Program-made: the position numbers and the translations under genes | DNA from: CAYVTV01 sp964563105 | GTDB taxonomy: Bacteria > Bacteroidota > Bacteroidia > Bacteroidales > GCA-2748055 | Assembly: GCA_964563105.1 (NCBI GenBank) | Contig: CAZLXM010000112.1 | Location: forward strand, 1 to 10,547 | Length of the DNA: 10,547 nt | Direction: 5' to 3' | Notes under the pieces: model-generated | What the model saw: only the letters and a program-made list of their open reading frames with translations | Databases searched by the model: none | Told to the model about the DNA's origin: nothing | Shown here: piece by piece, positions 1 through 7,181 of the stretch | Numbering within the stretch: the stretch's first letter is position 1 | Layout of the letters: each line of letters begins with the position of its first letter

Positions 1-167
1 CTATGTACTTAATTATTTATATAGTTTTCAGCAATATAAAATATAAAATACATTTTAACAGCATATAAAATAGATTTAGTCTAAATTATTGAAAAACAAA
101 CTACTAAAACTTAATTTTTATAATTTCGGGCTTCTTAAAACGAAATAATATTTTAAAATATACGAAT
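1..167. other. AT-rich region upstream of the hydrogenase operon
   Basis: This non-coding stretch leads into the hydrogenase operon and should hold its promoter. No clean Bacteroidota promoter (TTTG, about 20 nt, TAnnTTTG) was found. The nearest match to the -7 element is TAATTTCG at 121-128, with one mismatch; it would give a leader of about 30 nt but has no matching -33 element. An imperfect direct repeat (CAGCAATATAAAATA at 29-43, CAGCATATAAAATA at 59-72) lies 30 bp apart, and a 13-bp palindrome lies at 74-86. The base composition is so AT-rich that chance similarity is a real concern. Confidence 0.5.
74..86. promoter_or_regulatory. 13-bp palindrome, candidate operator upstream of the hydrogenase operon
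   Basis: ATTTAG and CTAAAT are perfect inverted repeats around a single T, about 80 bp upstream of the first start codon. The position would suit a transcription factor site. It does not resemble the Rex-type consensus (TTGTGAA-N4-TTCACAA), and no regulator is encoded beside it. Short AT-rich palindromes are common by chance, so this is only a candidate. Confidence 0.2.
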
Positions 168-557
168 ATGACAAAAATAACAACATTAGCAGATCTTAAA
201 AAGATGCGTGATCAAAAAAAGAAAGAGATTGATCTTCGCGAAAAAGGTGATGCTCCTGACGTTCATGTACAGGTTAAAGTTGCTATGGCAACATGTGGGA
301 TAGCTTCGGGGGCGAAAAACATCATGGAATTTTTTATTGAGCATCTTGAAAGGCGTAATATTGAAGGCATAGTTACTCAAACCGGCTGTATGGGATATTG
401 TTATGCGGAACCTACTGTTGAGGTGACTTTACCGGGTAAAGAACCGGTTGTATTTGGATTTGTGGATGAACAAAAAGCAGATGAGATCATTGAAAAATAT
501 ATAAAAACAGGAGAACTGGTGGATGGTATTATCCCTGTTAATTATGAAACTATTTAA
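168..557 (+). CDS. Small thioredoxin-like 2Fe-2S ferredoxin-domain protein of the hydrogenase operon
   Basis: This 129-residue cytoplasmic protein is the first gene of the operon and probably an accessory electron carrier or subunit of the NAD-linked [FeFe] hydrogenase. A charged, Lys-rich N-terminal helix (about 5-28) precedes a thioredoxin-like 2Fe-2S fold (about 33-115). Visible cysteines are C43 in MATCGIASGA, and C74 and C78 in QTGCMGYC. The position where related domains carry a second cysteine five residues after the first is Gly48, so only three of the usual four cluster cysteines are present. The neighbouring HydB has all four in its own copy of this domain. From memory of the family, similar proteins next to NuoF-like and HydA genes in anaerobes share this three-cysteine pattern, so it is probably genuine. 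The ATG start has no clear Shine-Dalgarno sequence. A gap of 30 bp separates it from hydB. Confidence 0.85.
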   Translation: MTKITTLADLKKMRDQKKKEIDLREKGDAPDVHVQVKVAMATCGIASGAKNIMEFFIEHLERRNIEGIVTQTGCMGYCYAEPTVEVTLPGKEPVVFGFVDEQKADEIIEKYIKTGELVDGIIPVNYETI

Positions 558-572
558 AATCTAAAGAATAAT

Positions 573-578
573 AGGAGG
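573..578 (+). promoter_or_regulatory. Strong Shine-Dalgarno sequence of hydB
   Basis: AGGAGG lies 9 nt before the ATG at 588. It is the only consensus ribosome binding site in the operon, since the other three starts have weak or no such sequence. It fixes the hydB start and suggests that hydB translation is boosted relative to its neighbours. Confidence 0.75.
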
Positions 579-587
579 AATTATAAA

Positions 588-2381
588 ATGTCAAAATACA
601 GCATGCATCTGCTTGTTTGCGGAGGGACCGGCTGCCGGGCATCTGCTAGTGATGCCATAGTTGAGGGTTTAAAAAATGAGCTGCAACAACAAGGGCTTGA
701 TGAGGTCGTTCAGGTTATTATGACAGGATGTTTTGGCTTTTGTGAAAAGGGCCCAATTGTTAAAGTGATCCCTGATAACACATTCTATGTAGAAGTTAAA
801 CCTGAAGACGTTAAACTGATTGTTGAGGAACATGTAATAAAGGGAAGGAGAGTTGAAAAACTGTTATACAAAGATCCTGAAAAGAAGGAGCATGTATCTG
901 ATTCCAAGCATATGGGATTTTATAAAAAACAAATACGAATAGCACTTCGTAATTGCGGTTTTATAAACCCTGAAAGTATTGATGAATATATTGCCAGAGA
1001 TGGATATATGGCCCTGGGACAGGCACTTTCCAGTATGAGCCCGGATGAGGTGATTACCGAAATTAAAGAATCAGGCTTACGCGGACGTGGTGGTGCCGGA
1101 TTCCCTACCGGTTTGAAATGGGAGATTACAAAGAAAAGCCAGAGTGGTCAGAAATACGTGGTTTGTAATGCTGATGAAGGTGATCCGGGGGCTTTTATGG
1201 ACCGTTCCATCCTTGAAGGAGATCCTCACAGCATACTTGAGGCTATGGCGATTTGTGGTTATTGTATAGGAGCTGATAAAGGGCTCATATATATTCGTGC
1301 TGAATACCCTCTTGCTATTACCAGGTTGGAGATAGCAATTAAACAGGCACGTGAATATGGCCTTCTGGGTAATAATATTTTGGGATCTGATTTTAATTTC
1401 GATATTGAATTAAGATTCGGTGCAGGTGCTTTTGTGTGTGGTGAAGAAACTGCATTGATAAGGTCAATGGAAGGTAACAGGGGAGAACCCACTCTAAAGC
1501 CTCCTTTCCCATCAGTAGAAGGTTATCTTGGTAAGCCAACTAATGTGAACAATGTTGAGACCCTTGCCAATATTCCGGTGATCTTATTAAAAGGTTCAAA
1601 ATGGTTCAGTAGTATTGGAACCAAAAGATCTACCGGGACCAAAGTTTTTGCCCTTGCAGGGAAAATTAATAATGTTGGACTTATTGAAGTGCCTATGGGC
1701 ATTACATTGAGGGAAGTAATCTTTGAAATTGGGGGCGGAATAAAAGGAGGCAGGAAATTCAAAGCTGTTCAGACAGGAGGCCCTTCAGGAGGATGCCTGA
1801 CAGAACAACATCTTGATACTCCCATTGATTATGAAAATTTGCTTGAAGCTGGTTCCATGATGGGGTCCGGAGGAATGATCGTCCTGGATGAAGATGATTG
1901 TATGGTAGCAATAGCCAAATATTACCTTGATTTTACCGTGGAAGAATCATGTGGCAAATGTTCACCCTGCAGGATAGGGAATAAGCGCCTTTATGAGTTG
2001 CTCGACCGGATTTGTCATGGGCATGGTGTACCGGAAGATATTGAAAGATTACGTAATCTTGGCCTGGTTATAAAAGACACATCTCTTTGTGGCCTCGGGC
2101 AATCTTCTCCAAATCCGGTTTTATCAACTCTGGATTATTTTCCTGAAGAATATGCAGCACATGTAATTGATAAGAAATGTCCTACAGGAGTATGCCGCGA
2201 CCTGATGATGTATTTCATAGTTGAAGAAAATTGTGTTGGTTGCACAGCTTGTGCAAGGGCATGTCCTGTGGGTGCCATCACTGGTGAACGGAAACAGGTT
2301 CATTATATTAATCCTGACATTTGTATTAAATGTGGTGCATGTATGGAAAAATGCAAATTTGATGCTGTAATTATAAAATAA
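588..2381 (+). CDS. hydB: HydB: NuoF-like flavin and iron-sulfur subunit of bifurcating [FeFe] hydrogenase
   Basis: HydB (597 residues) is the NADH- and FMN-binding subunit, taken in trimeric hydrogenases to be the electron-bifurcation centre. Domains in order: an N-terminal thioredoxin-like 2Fe-2S domain (C11, C16, C48, C52); a NuoF core with the nucleotide-binding glycine motif GLRGRGGAGFPTGLKW (163-178), the FMN motif NADEGDPGAFMDR (194-206) and GAGAFVCGEETALI (278-291); an SLBB-type region (about 350-430); an N3-type 4Fe-4S site (C455, C458, C461, C501); and a C-terminal two-cluster ferredoxin (C549, C552, C555, C559; C579, C582, C585, C589). H525, C531 and C536 between the core and the ferredoxin could bind zinc, as described for the mobile C-terminal region of Thermotoga HydB; that assignment is inferred. 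Length and layout fit HydB, not complex I NuoF, which lacks the terminal ferredoxin. hydA follows after 21 bp. Confidence 0.96.
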   Translation: MSKYSMHLLVCGGTGCRASASDAIVEGLKNELQQQGLDEVVQVIMTGCFGFCEKGPIVKVIPDNTFYVEVKPEDVKLIVEEHVIKGRRVEKLLYKDPEKKEHVSDSKHMGFYKKQIRIALRNCGFINPESIDEYIARDGYMALGQALSSMSPDEVITEIKESGLRGRGGAGFPTGLKWEITKKSQSGQKYVVCNADEGDPGAFMDRSILEGDPHSILEAMAICGYCIGADKGLIYIRAEYPLAITRLEIAIKQAREYGLLGNNILGSDFNFDIELRFGAGAFVCGEETALIRSMEGNRGEPTLKPPFPSVEGYLGKPTNVNNVETLANIPVILLKGSKWFSSIGTKRSTGTKVFALAGKINNVGLIEVPMGITLREVIFEIGGGIKGGRKFKAVQTGGPSGGCLTEQHLDTPIDYENLLEAGSMMGSGGMIVLDEDDCMVAIAKYYLDFTVEESCGKCSPCRIGNKRLYELLDRICHGHGVPEDIERLRNLGLVIKDTSLCGLGQSSPNPVLSTLDYFPEEYAAHVIDKKCPTGVCRDLMMYFIVEENCVGCTACARACPVGAITGERKQVHYINPDICIKCGACMEKCKFDAVIIK

Positions 2382-2402
2382 TTTAAAGAAGAAAAATATA
2401 AA

Positions 2403-4178
2403 ATGGAACTGGTTAAATTAATTATTGACGACAGGCAGGTAGAAGTTCCAAAGGGAACAACAATATATAAAGCTGCAAAATCAATTGGAATTGATATCCC
2501 TGTATTGTGTTACATGGACCTTCATGATCTTAATATTGAAAATAAACCCGGTGGTTGTCGTATTTGTGTGGCTGAAGTTGAAGGAAGGAAAAATCTTGCA
2601 CCCACATGTTCCACTGAAGTTGCAGAAGGAATGGTTGTGAAAACCCATACTATGCGGGTATTGAATGCACGACGTACTGTTATGGAACTAATTTTATCAG
2701 ATCATCCCAAAGATTGTCTGATATGTCCAAAATCCGGCCATTGTGACTTACAAAGTATGGCAATTAAGCTTGGTATAAGAGAAATACCCGGTCATGAATT
2801 CGCTGAAATGTCAACATTCAGAATTGATACATCACCTTCCATTATCAGAGAAATGGATAAATGTATTATGTGCAGGAGATGTGAAACTATGTGTAATGAT
2901 TTTCAAACTGTTGGTGCTTTGAATGCAATAAACAGAGGGTTTATGTCTGTAGTTGCGCCGGCTTTTGAAATGAACCTTGAACATTCTTCATGTACTTATT
3001 GTGGTCAGTGTGTGGCTGTTTGTCCTACAGGGGCGCTTACCGAAGTTGATCATACAAGGAAAGTTATAAATGCTTTAAGTGATCCGACGAAAGTCGTTGT
3101 TGTTCAGACTGCTCCCGCAGTAAGGGCAGCTTTGGGTGAAGAATTCGGACTTGAGCCTGGAACTCTTGTTACGGGAAAACTTGTTTCTGCCCTTCGTAAA
3201 CTTGGATTTGATTACGTTTTTGATACAGATTTTGGTGCAGACCTTACTATAATGGAAGAAGGGACAGAGCTTCTTGACAGGCTTTCTAAATTTCTTGATG
3301 GGGATAAAGATGTGAAATTACCTATTCTTACATCATGCTGTCCTGCCTGGGTGAATTTCTTTGAGCATCATTTTCCTGATATGAAAGATATTCCAAGTAC
3401 AGCCAGATCACCTCAGCAAATGTTTGGGGCCATTGCAAAAACCTATTTTGCTGAAAAAATTAATATCAGCAGGGAAGATATGGTTGTGGTGTCCATAATG
3501 CCATGTCTGGCAAAAAAATATGAGTGCCAGCGACCTGAATTTGCTACTGACGGAAATCCGGATGTAGATTTCTCAATCTCTACCCGGGAACTTGCTTCAT
3601 TAATAAAGCAGGCTAACATTGACTTTCTGAGCCTTGAAGATGATGATTTCGATCAGCCTCTTGGTGAATCAACAGGGGCAGGTGTAATTTTTGGTACTAC
3701 CGGTGGTGTTATTGAGGCTGCTGTTAGAACAGCCTATGAATTATATACAAAGAAAAAACTGGAAAAAGTTGACTTCCATCAGTTACGCGGATTAGATGGA
3801 ATAAGACATGCTTCAGTTGATTTAAACGGGTTCGGGTTAAAAATCGGCATTGCCCATGGCCTTGGAAACGCCAGAAAGCTTCTTGAACAGATTAGAGAAG
3901 GTAAGTCGGAATTTCATGCAATTGAAATAATGGCTTGTCCGGGTGGTTGTATAGGCGGGGGAGGACAACCTCTTCATCATGGTAATTCATCTATATTAAA
4001 AGCAAGAGCCCAGGCAATTTACAGGGAAGATGCCGGAAAGCCGATCAGAAAATCCCATGAAAATCCTTTCATCATTGAATTATATGAAAAATACCTGGGT
4101 CATCCGCTTAGTGAAACGTCTCATAATTTATTACATACTCATTATTTCGATAAGAGTAAAAAGGTTTTTAGTATTTAA
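2403..4178 (+). CDS. hydA: HydA: catalytic subunit of NADH/ferredoxin-linked [FeFe] hydrogenase
   Basis: HydA (591 residues) reversibly reduces protons to H2 at the H-cluster. Domains in order: a plant-type 2Fe-2S ferredoxin (C36, C52, C55, C69); a His-ligated 4Fe-4S cluster (H101, C105, C108, C114); a two-cluster ferredoxin (C154, C157, C160, C164; C197, C200, C203, C207); and the H-cluster domain (about 230-570). All three H-cluster signatures are intact: TSCCPAW (C312, C313), MPCLAKKYE (C368) and MACPGGCIGGGGQP (C512, C516). By spacing to clostridial CpI, C313, C368, C512 and C516 bind the H-cluster, while C312 and S332 match the proton-relay Cys and Ser. No extra C-terminal 2Fe-2S domain is present, unlike Thermotoga HydA. 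There is no signal peptide, so it is cytoplasmic. With HydB and HydC it matches the trimeric bifurcating type (group A3-like). Maturation genes hydEFG are not in the window. Confidence 0.97.
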   Translation: MELVKLIIDDRQVEVPKGTTIYKAAKSIGIDIPVLCYMDLHDLNIENKPGGCRICVAEVEGRKNLAPTCSTEVAEGMVVKTHTMRVLNARRTVMELILSDHPKDCLICPKSGHCDLQSMAIKLGIREIPGHEFAEMSTFRIDTSPSIIREMDKCIMCRRCETMCNDFQTVGALNAINRGFMSVVAPAFEMNLEHSSCTYCGQCVAVCPTGALTEVDHTRKVINALSDPTKVVVVQTAPAVRAALGEEFGLEPGTLVTGKLVSALRKLGFDYVFDTDFGADLTIMEEGTELLDRLSKFLDGDKDVKLPILTSCCPAWVNFFEHHFPDMKDIPSTARSPQQMFGAIAKTYFAEKINISREDMVVVSIMPCLAKKYECQRPEFATDGNPDVDFSISTRELASLIKQANIDFLSLEDDDFDQPLGESTGAGVIFGTTGGVIEAAVRTAYELYTKKKLEKVDFHQLRGLDGIRHASVDLNGFGLKIGIAHGLGNARKLLEQIREGKSEFHAIEIMACPGGCIGGGGQPLHHGNSSILKARAQAIYREDAGKPIRKSHENPFIIELYEKYLGHPLSETSHNLLHTHYFDKSKKVFSI

Positions 4179-4213
4179 ATTCAGAGTTTTGAAAATCAAT
4201 TAATTTTAATATA

Positions 4214-4696
4214 ATGTCAAGCGTTAAAATAGAATTAAGAAAGGATCAGGTAGATAAGATAAAGGAAATCGCCAGAATTCATAATAATCAGGCTGGTGAA
4301 CTGATAAATGTACTTCATAAATGTCAGAATGAATTTGGCTATCTTCCGGCAGAAGTTCAGGAAGTTGTTGCCAGGGAACTTAATGTATCAGAAGCTAAGG
4401 TTTATGGAGTTGTAACTTTCTATTCCTTCTTTTCAATGATACCTAAAGGGAAATATCCTATTTCAATATGTACCGGTACAGCCTGTTATGTTCGGGGTGC
4501 AGAAAATGTTCTTGCTGAATTTAAAAAAGAATTGGGTGTAGGTGTTGGTGAATCTACCCCGGACGGGAAATTTTCATTGAATTGTTTACGTTGTGTTGGA
4601 GCCTGCGGACTTGCTCCGGTTGTACTGGTAGGCGAAAAAACATATGGACGCGTTTCACCTGATGGAGTGAAAGATATAATTAAAGAATATCAGTAA
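4214..4696 (+). CDS. hydC: HydC: NuoE-like 2Fe-2S subunit of the [FeFe] hydrogenase
   Basis: HydC (160 residues) is the small thioredoxin-like subunit that partners the NuoF-like HydB. An N-terminal helical bundle (about 10-75) includes the family signature VYGVVTFYSFF (63-73). The C-terminal thioredoxin-like 2Fe-2S domain has ligands C86 and C91 (CTGTAC) and C127 and C131 (CVGAC), the standard Cx4C...Cx3C spacing; C124 is an extra, non-ligand cysteine. Length is typical for NuoE. The gene is last in the operon, 35 bp after hydA, with no Shine-Dalgarno sequence. In many bifurcating hydrogenase operons hydC comes first, so the order here is noteworthy. The next gene has its own promoter, so the operon probably ends after this gene, though no strong terminator hairpin is visible. 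Confidence 0.95.
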   Translation: MSSVKIELRKDQVDKIKEIARIHNNQAGELINVLHKCQNEFGYLPAEVQEVVARELNVSEAKVYGVVTFYSFFSMIPKGKYPISICTGTACYVRGAENVLAEFKKELGVGVGESTPDGKFSLNCLRCVGACGLAPVVLVGEKTYGRVSPDGVKDIIKEYQ

Positions 4697-4820
4697 TCGC
4701 TGTTTAAATAATTCAAAACATATCTTCATTTTCAGTAAAGCCATAGGATTAGGTTTATTTTATCACTTATCAAGTTTTACGGGGAATTCTAATTTATGTA
4801 GTCCGAAATAACATTTAAAA

Positions 4821-4851
4821 TTGTATCTGTCGGATTAATAGTTTAGTTTTG
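4821..4851 (+). promoter_or_regulatory. Bacteroidota-type promoter of the M14 peptidase gene
   Basis: TTG at 4821-4823 (within AATTG) is followed by 20 nt and then TAGTTTTG at 4844-4851, an exact match to the TAnnTTTG -7 element of Bacteroidota with suitable spacing to a -33 TTG. Transcription would start near 4858, leaving a leader of about 30-40 nt before the peptidase start. It lies in the 190-bp gap after hydC, which supports separate transcription of the two units. Confidence 0.55.
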
Positions 4852-4886
4852 TTTTCAGATGTATTTTCCGGTAACTTAATTAATTG

Positions 4887-6821
4887 ATGACAAATCCCAT
4901 GGAACGTTTTTTTATTTTTATTATTTCGTTAACCTTTTTGGCATTTTCACTTAATGCCCAGAATTATCGGCCTTTTCAGGTAGAAGTATGGCCGGAATCT
5001 GACAGTACTTTAAAATTTTATACAGTTAAAGGCTATCGTCATGGAGTCAGTTATTTCCCTAAAGTCAGACATCCTCATGTTGAGTATGAAGCAGGTGCGC
5101 AACTGACCTTCGATAAGTATCATTCTGCCTGTGTAATTAATAAATGGATGGAACGGTTTGCTGAACGCTATCCTGATCTTACTGATTTGTATGAAGTTGC
5201 AAAAAGCTATGAAGGCAGGCCGATTATTCAAATGACCATTACAAATAAAAAGACCGGCGGACATGGAGAGAAGCCCGGGGCCTTTTTTGAAGGAAACAGA
5301 CATAGCGGGGAGATTGCCAGTGCTGAATCAGTGTTGTGGTTAATGCAATATTTACTTGAAAACTATGGATCTGATCCTGAAATTTCACACTTAGTTGATA
5401 CAAAATCATTTTATCTACGCCCGATTAATAATCCTGACGGTCATAATTTATACATGAATACAGCCCAGAGTAACAGGAGTACCGTGAGGCCGCATGATTC
5501 TGACGATGATGGCTTGATTGATGAAGACGGGCCGGAAGATCTGGATGGAGATGGTAAAATATTAACCATGAGATGGAAGGATCCGGAAAAAGGTAATTAT
5601 ATTATTGATCCGAAGGACCCGGACGGAAGGATCATGAAAGCGGCAGTCCGGCCGGAGAAAGGTGTGTATCTAATTTCATCGGAAGGTATTGATAATGACG
5701 GAGATGGAAAAATAAATGAAGATGGTATAGGGGGACTTGATCTGCATCGCAATTATCCGGAAAACTGGAGACCTGAAAAGAAATATGATGCTACAGGAAG
5801 AGGGTTTACTCAATCCGGTGCCGGTGAATATCCTTTGAGTGAAATGGAAACCCGTTCTGTAGTAAGCTTTCTTCTGGAACATCCTAACATTTATATTGTA
5901 AATTCAATGGATACACGTGTACCCATGCATCTTCGTCCTCCATCCACATCAGCATCCGAAGAAAGGATGTACCCTGAGGACCTTGGATGGTACAAATATT
6001 TTGATGAACTCGGTAAAAGTATTACGGGATATGCCAGGGCAGGTGATGTCTATATGGATTATAATAAAGGGAACCCTCTTTTTGGTCATGGCCCTGATTT
6101 TGGTTACTGGTATTATGGGGCAATATGGTACGGTGATGAGATTTGGAACGGGGCACGCTATAAAGATTATAACGGAGACAGCATAATTAACGAGATTGAT
6201 ATGTTAATTTGGGATGAAGAAGAAAATGACGAAATGGGCTTTTCAGACTGGAAACCATTTATGCATCCAACATTGGGAGAAGTAGAAATTGGCGGTTTCG
6301 ATTTAAAGTTTTTTCTGCAGAACCCTCCTTCAAAACATATGCTTCAATGGGTTAAAAATCAGGCTTTATTTAATTTAGAAATGGTTAAACATTTACCTGA
6401 ACTTGCCTGGGGTAAAATAGAAGTTAAGAAAATTAAATCATACAGAACCGACTCAACAGATTTTGAGTTAACAATTGAGATAAAAAATAAAGGGAAACTC
6501 CCTACCGCTTTAAAACAGGCTCATCTGGTTAAAATTGTCAGAGAAGACAATATTCTTATAGAGTTTTCAAATATTACAGACTCAATCAATGTTTTTTCTG
6601 TTCTTCCGGAACCCGGGAACAAACAAAATAAAAAGAAACAAAGTCCTATTTCATTTAATCAAAAAAGGTTAACTAAAAATCTTGGTTATATTGATGGGGA
6701 AAAATCAATATATGCAAAATTTTATTTAAGAGTATATGGCGATAATAGCTTGAAAGCTAAAGCCTCATTTTTGTCAACTCGCGGAGGAGTTTTGAGGGAC
6801 AGGGAATTTATTATTAATTAA
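4887..6821 (+). CDS. Secreted M14-family zinc carboxypeptidase-like protein
   Basis: The protein has 644 residues from the ATG at 4887; an in-frame TTG at 4884 and an ATG at 4899 are alternatives, and the last gives a tidier signal peptide. The signal peptide (about 6-24, cleavage after LNA) predicts export. M14 hallmarks are NRHSGE (zinc ligands H139 and E142), NPDG (182-185), LDLHRNYPENW with the substrate-binding R288 and N289, and YGDEIW, whose E418 fits the catalytic glutamate. The third zinc ligand is usually His in an xHT motif a few residues before an LRP sequence; here that place reads MDT (D342), so Asp replaces His. Acidic Ca-binding-type loops (DxDxDG) occur at about 204-225 and 269-279 between NPDG and the RN motif, with a similar one near 427-438. 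Residues after about 510 look like a beta-rich domain. It may be an active peptidase using Asp or a modified one. It has its own promoter and no link to the hydrogenase. Confidence 0.88.
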   Translation: MTNPMERFFIFIISLTFLAFSLNAQNYRPFQVEVWPESDSTLKFYTVKGYRHGVSYFPKVRHPHVEYEAGAQLTFDKYHSACVINKWMERFAERYPDLTDLYEVAKSYEGRPIIQMTITNKKTGGHGEKPGAFFEGNRHSGEIASAESVLWLMQYLLENYGSDPEISHLVDTKSFYLRPINNPDGHNLYMNTAQSNRSTVRPHDSDDDGLIDEDGPEDLDGDGKILTMRWKDPEKGNYIIDPKDPDGRIMKAAVRPEKGVYLISSEGIDNDGDGKINEDGIGGLDLHRNYPENWRPEKKYDATGRGFTQSGAGEYPLSEMETRSVVSFLLEHPNIYIVNSMDTRVPMHLRPPSTSASEERMYPEDLGWYKYFDELGKSITGYARAGDVYMDYNKGNPLFGHGPDFGYWYYGAIWYGDEIWNGARYKDYNGDSIINEIDMLIWDEEENDEMGFSDWKPFMHPTLGEVEIGGFDLKFFLQNPPSKHMLQWVKNQALFNLEMVKHLPELAWGKIEVKKIKSYRTDSTDFELTIEIKNKGKLPTALKQAHLVKIVREDNILIEFSNITDSINVFSVLPEPGNKQNKKKQSPISFNQKRLTKNLGYIDGEKSIYAKFYLRVYGDNSLKAKASFLSTRGGVLRDREFIIN

Positions 6822-6962
6822 AGCGAAATAAATATCAGGCTTTTTTATAGCTTATTTCCCGATTTATTTAGCAAATTTGCAAATTATTTAGTTTTAAAAA
6901 CTATATTTCAAGAAGAAGAGAGTATTATTTGAAAGGGTTTATTCCTTATGGTTTATATTATT
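6822..6962. other. Intergenic region with several AT-rich palindromes
   Basis: No gene is seen between the peptidase stop and the tandem repeat. Several inverted repeats are clustered here: GAAATAA (6825-6831) with TTATTTC (6852-6858), the overlapping palindromes GCAAATTTGC (6871-6880) and AATTTGCAAATT (6874-6885), and TAGTTTT/AAAACTA around a single A (6889-6903). The first could be a weak terminator for the peptidase gene, but it lacks GC content and a following T-tract. The others could be operators for the downstream gene or chance results of the AT-rich composition. CAAATTTG at 6872-6879 is one base from the TAnnTTTG promoter element. Confidence 0.45.
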
Positions 6963-6972
6963 CAAAATTTTT

Positions 6973-7041
6973 TTCTGATGAAACTTCCATGTACTATTGT
7001 TCACAACAAGAGAATGAAAATATTTGGAGGTTCCATCAGAA
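6973..7041 (+). other. Long hairpin in repeat unit 1
   Basis: The arms at 6973-6989 (TTCTGATGAAACTTCCA) and 7025-7041 (TGGAGGTTCCATCAGAA) can form a 17-position stem with 15 Watson-Crick pairs, one G-U pair and one A-C mismatch. The 35-nt loop holds a second small stem, TTGTT-CAC-AACAA (6997-7009). This is far more pairing than expected by chance and resembles a REP-like or small MITE-like palindrome, or a structured RNA. The right arm contains GGAGG. Confidence 0.7.
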
Positions 7042-7049
7042 CGAAGTAA
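6978..7049 (+). other. Possible 23-residue ORF in repeat unit 1
   Basis: An ATG at the position equivalent to the start of the downstream gene opens a short frame beginning MKLPCTIVHNK and ending in TAA. The matching frame in unit 2 runs 7080-7151, begins MKPPCTIVHNK and ends in TGA. No Shine-Dalgarno sequence precedes either. They could be leader-like peptides or simply remnants of the duplicated start region; four of the differences between units fall on second codon positions here, which argues against selection for the peptide. Confidence 0.15.
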
Positions 7050-7074
7050 TTAACAACAATATAACAAAATTATT

Positions 7075-7143
7075 TTCTGATGAAACCCCCATGTACTATC
7101 GTTCACAACAAGAAAACGAAAATATTTGGAGGTTCCATCAGAA
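7075..7143 (+). other. Long hairpin in repeat unit 2
   Basis: This is the same inverted repeat as in unit 1, with arms at 7075-7091 and 7127-7143. Relative to unit 1, one left-arm change turns a G-U pair into C-G and another turns a U-A pair into a C-A mismatch. The inner TTGTT stem is weakened by a T-to-C change. Selection to keep the structure is therefore possible but not demonstrated. The right arm can also pair partly with the start region of the downstream gene at 7177-7192. Confidence 0.6.
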
Positions 7144-7181
7144 CGATGTGATTAACAACAATATAACAAAATTATTTTCTG

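Noticed and set aside
1259..1762. Minus-strand open frames within hydB
   Set aside because: They lie antisense to well-conserved NuoF-type motifs and show no domain of their own.
4738..4756. Terminator hairpin after hydC (AAGCC with GGTTT)
   Set aside because: The stem is only five pairs with one G-U and a 9-nt loop, and the following T-run is interrupted; too weak to call.
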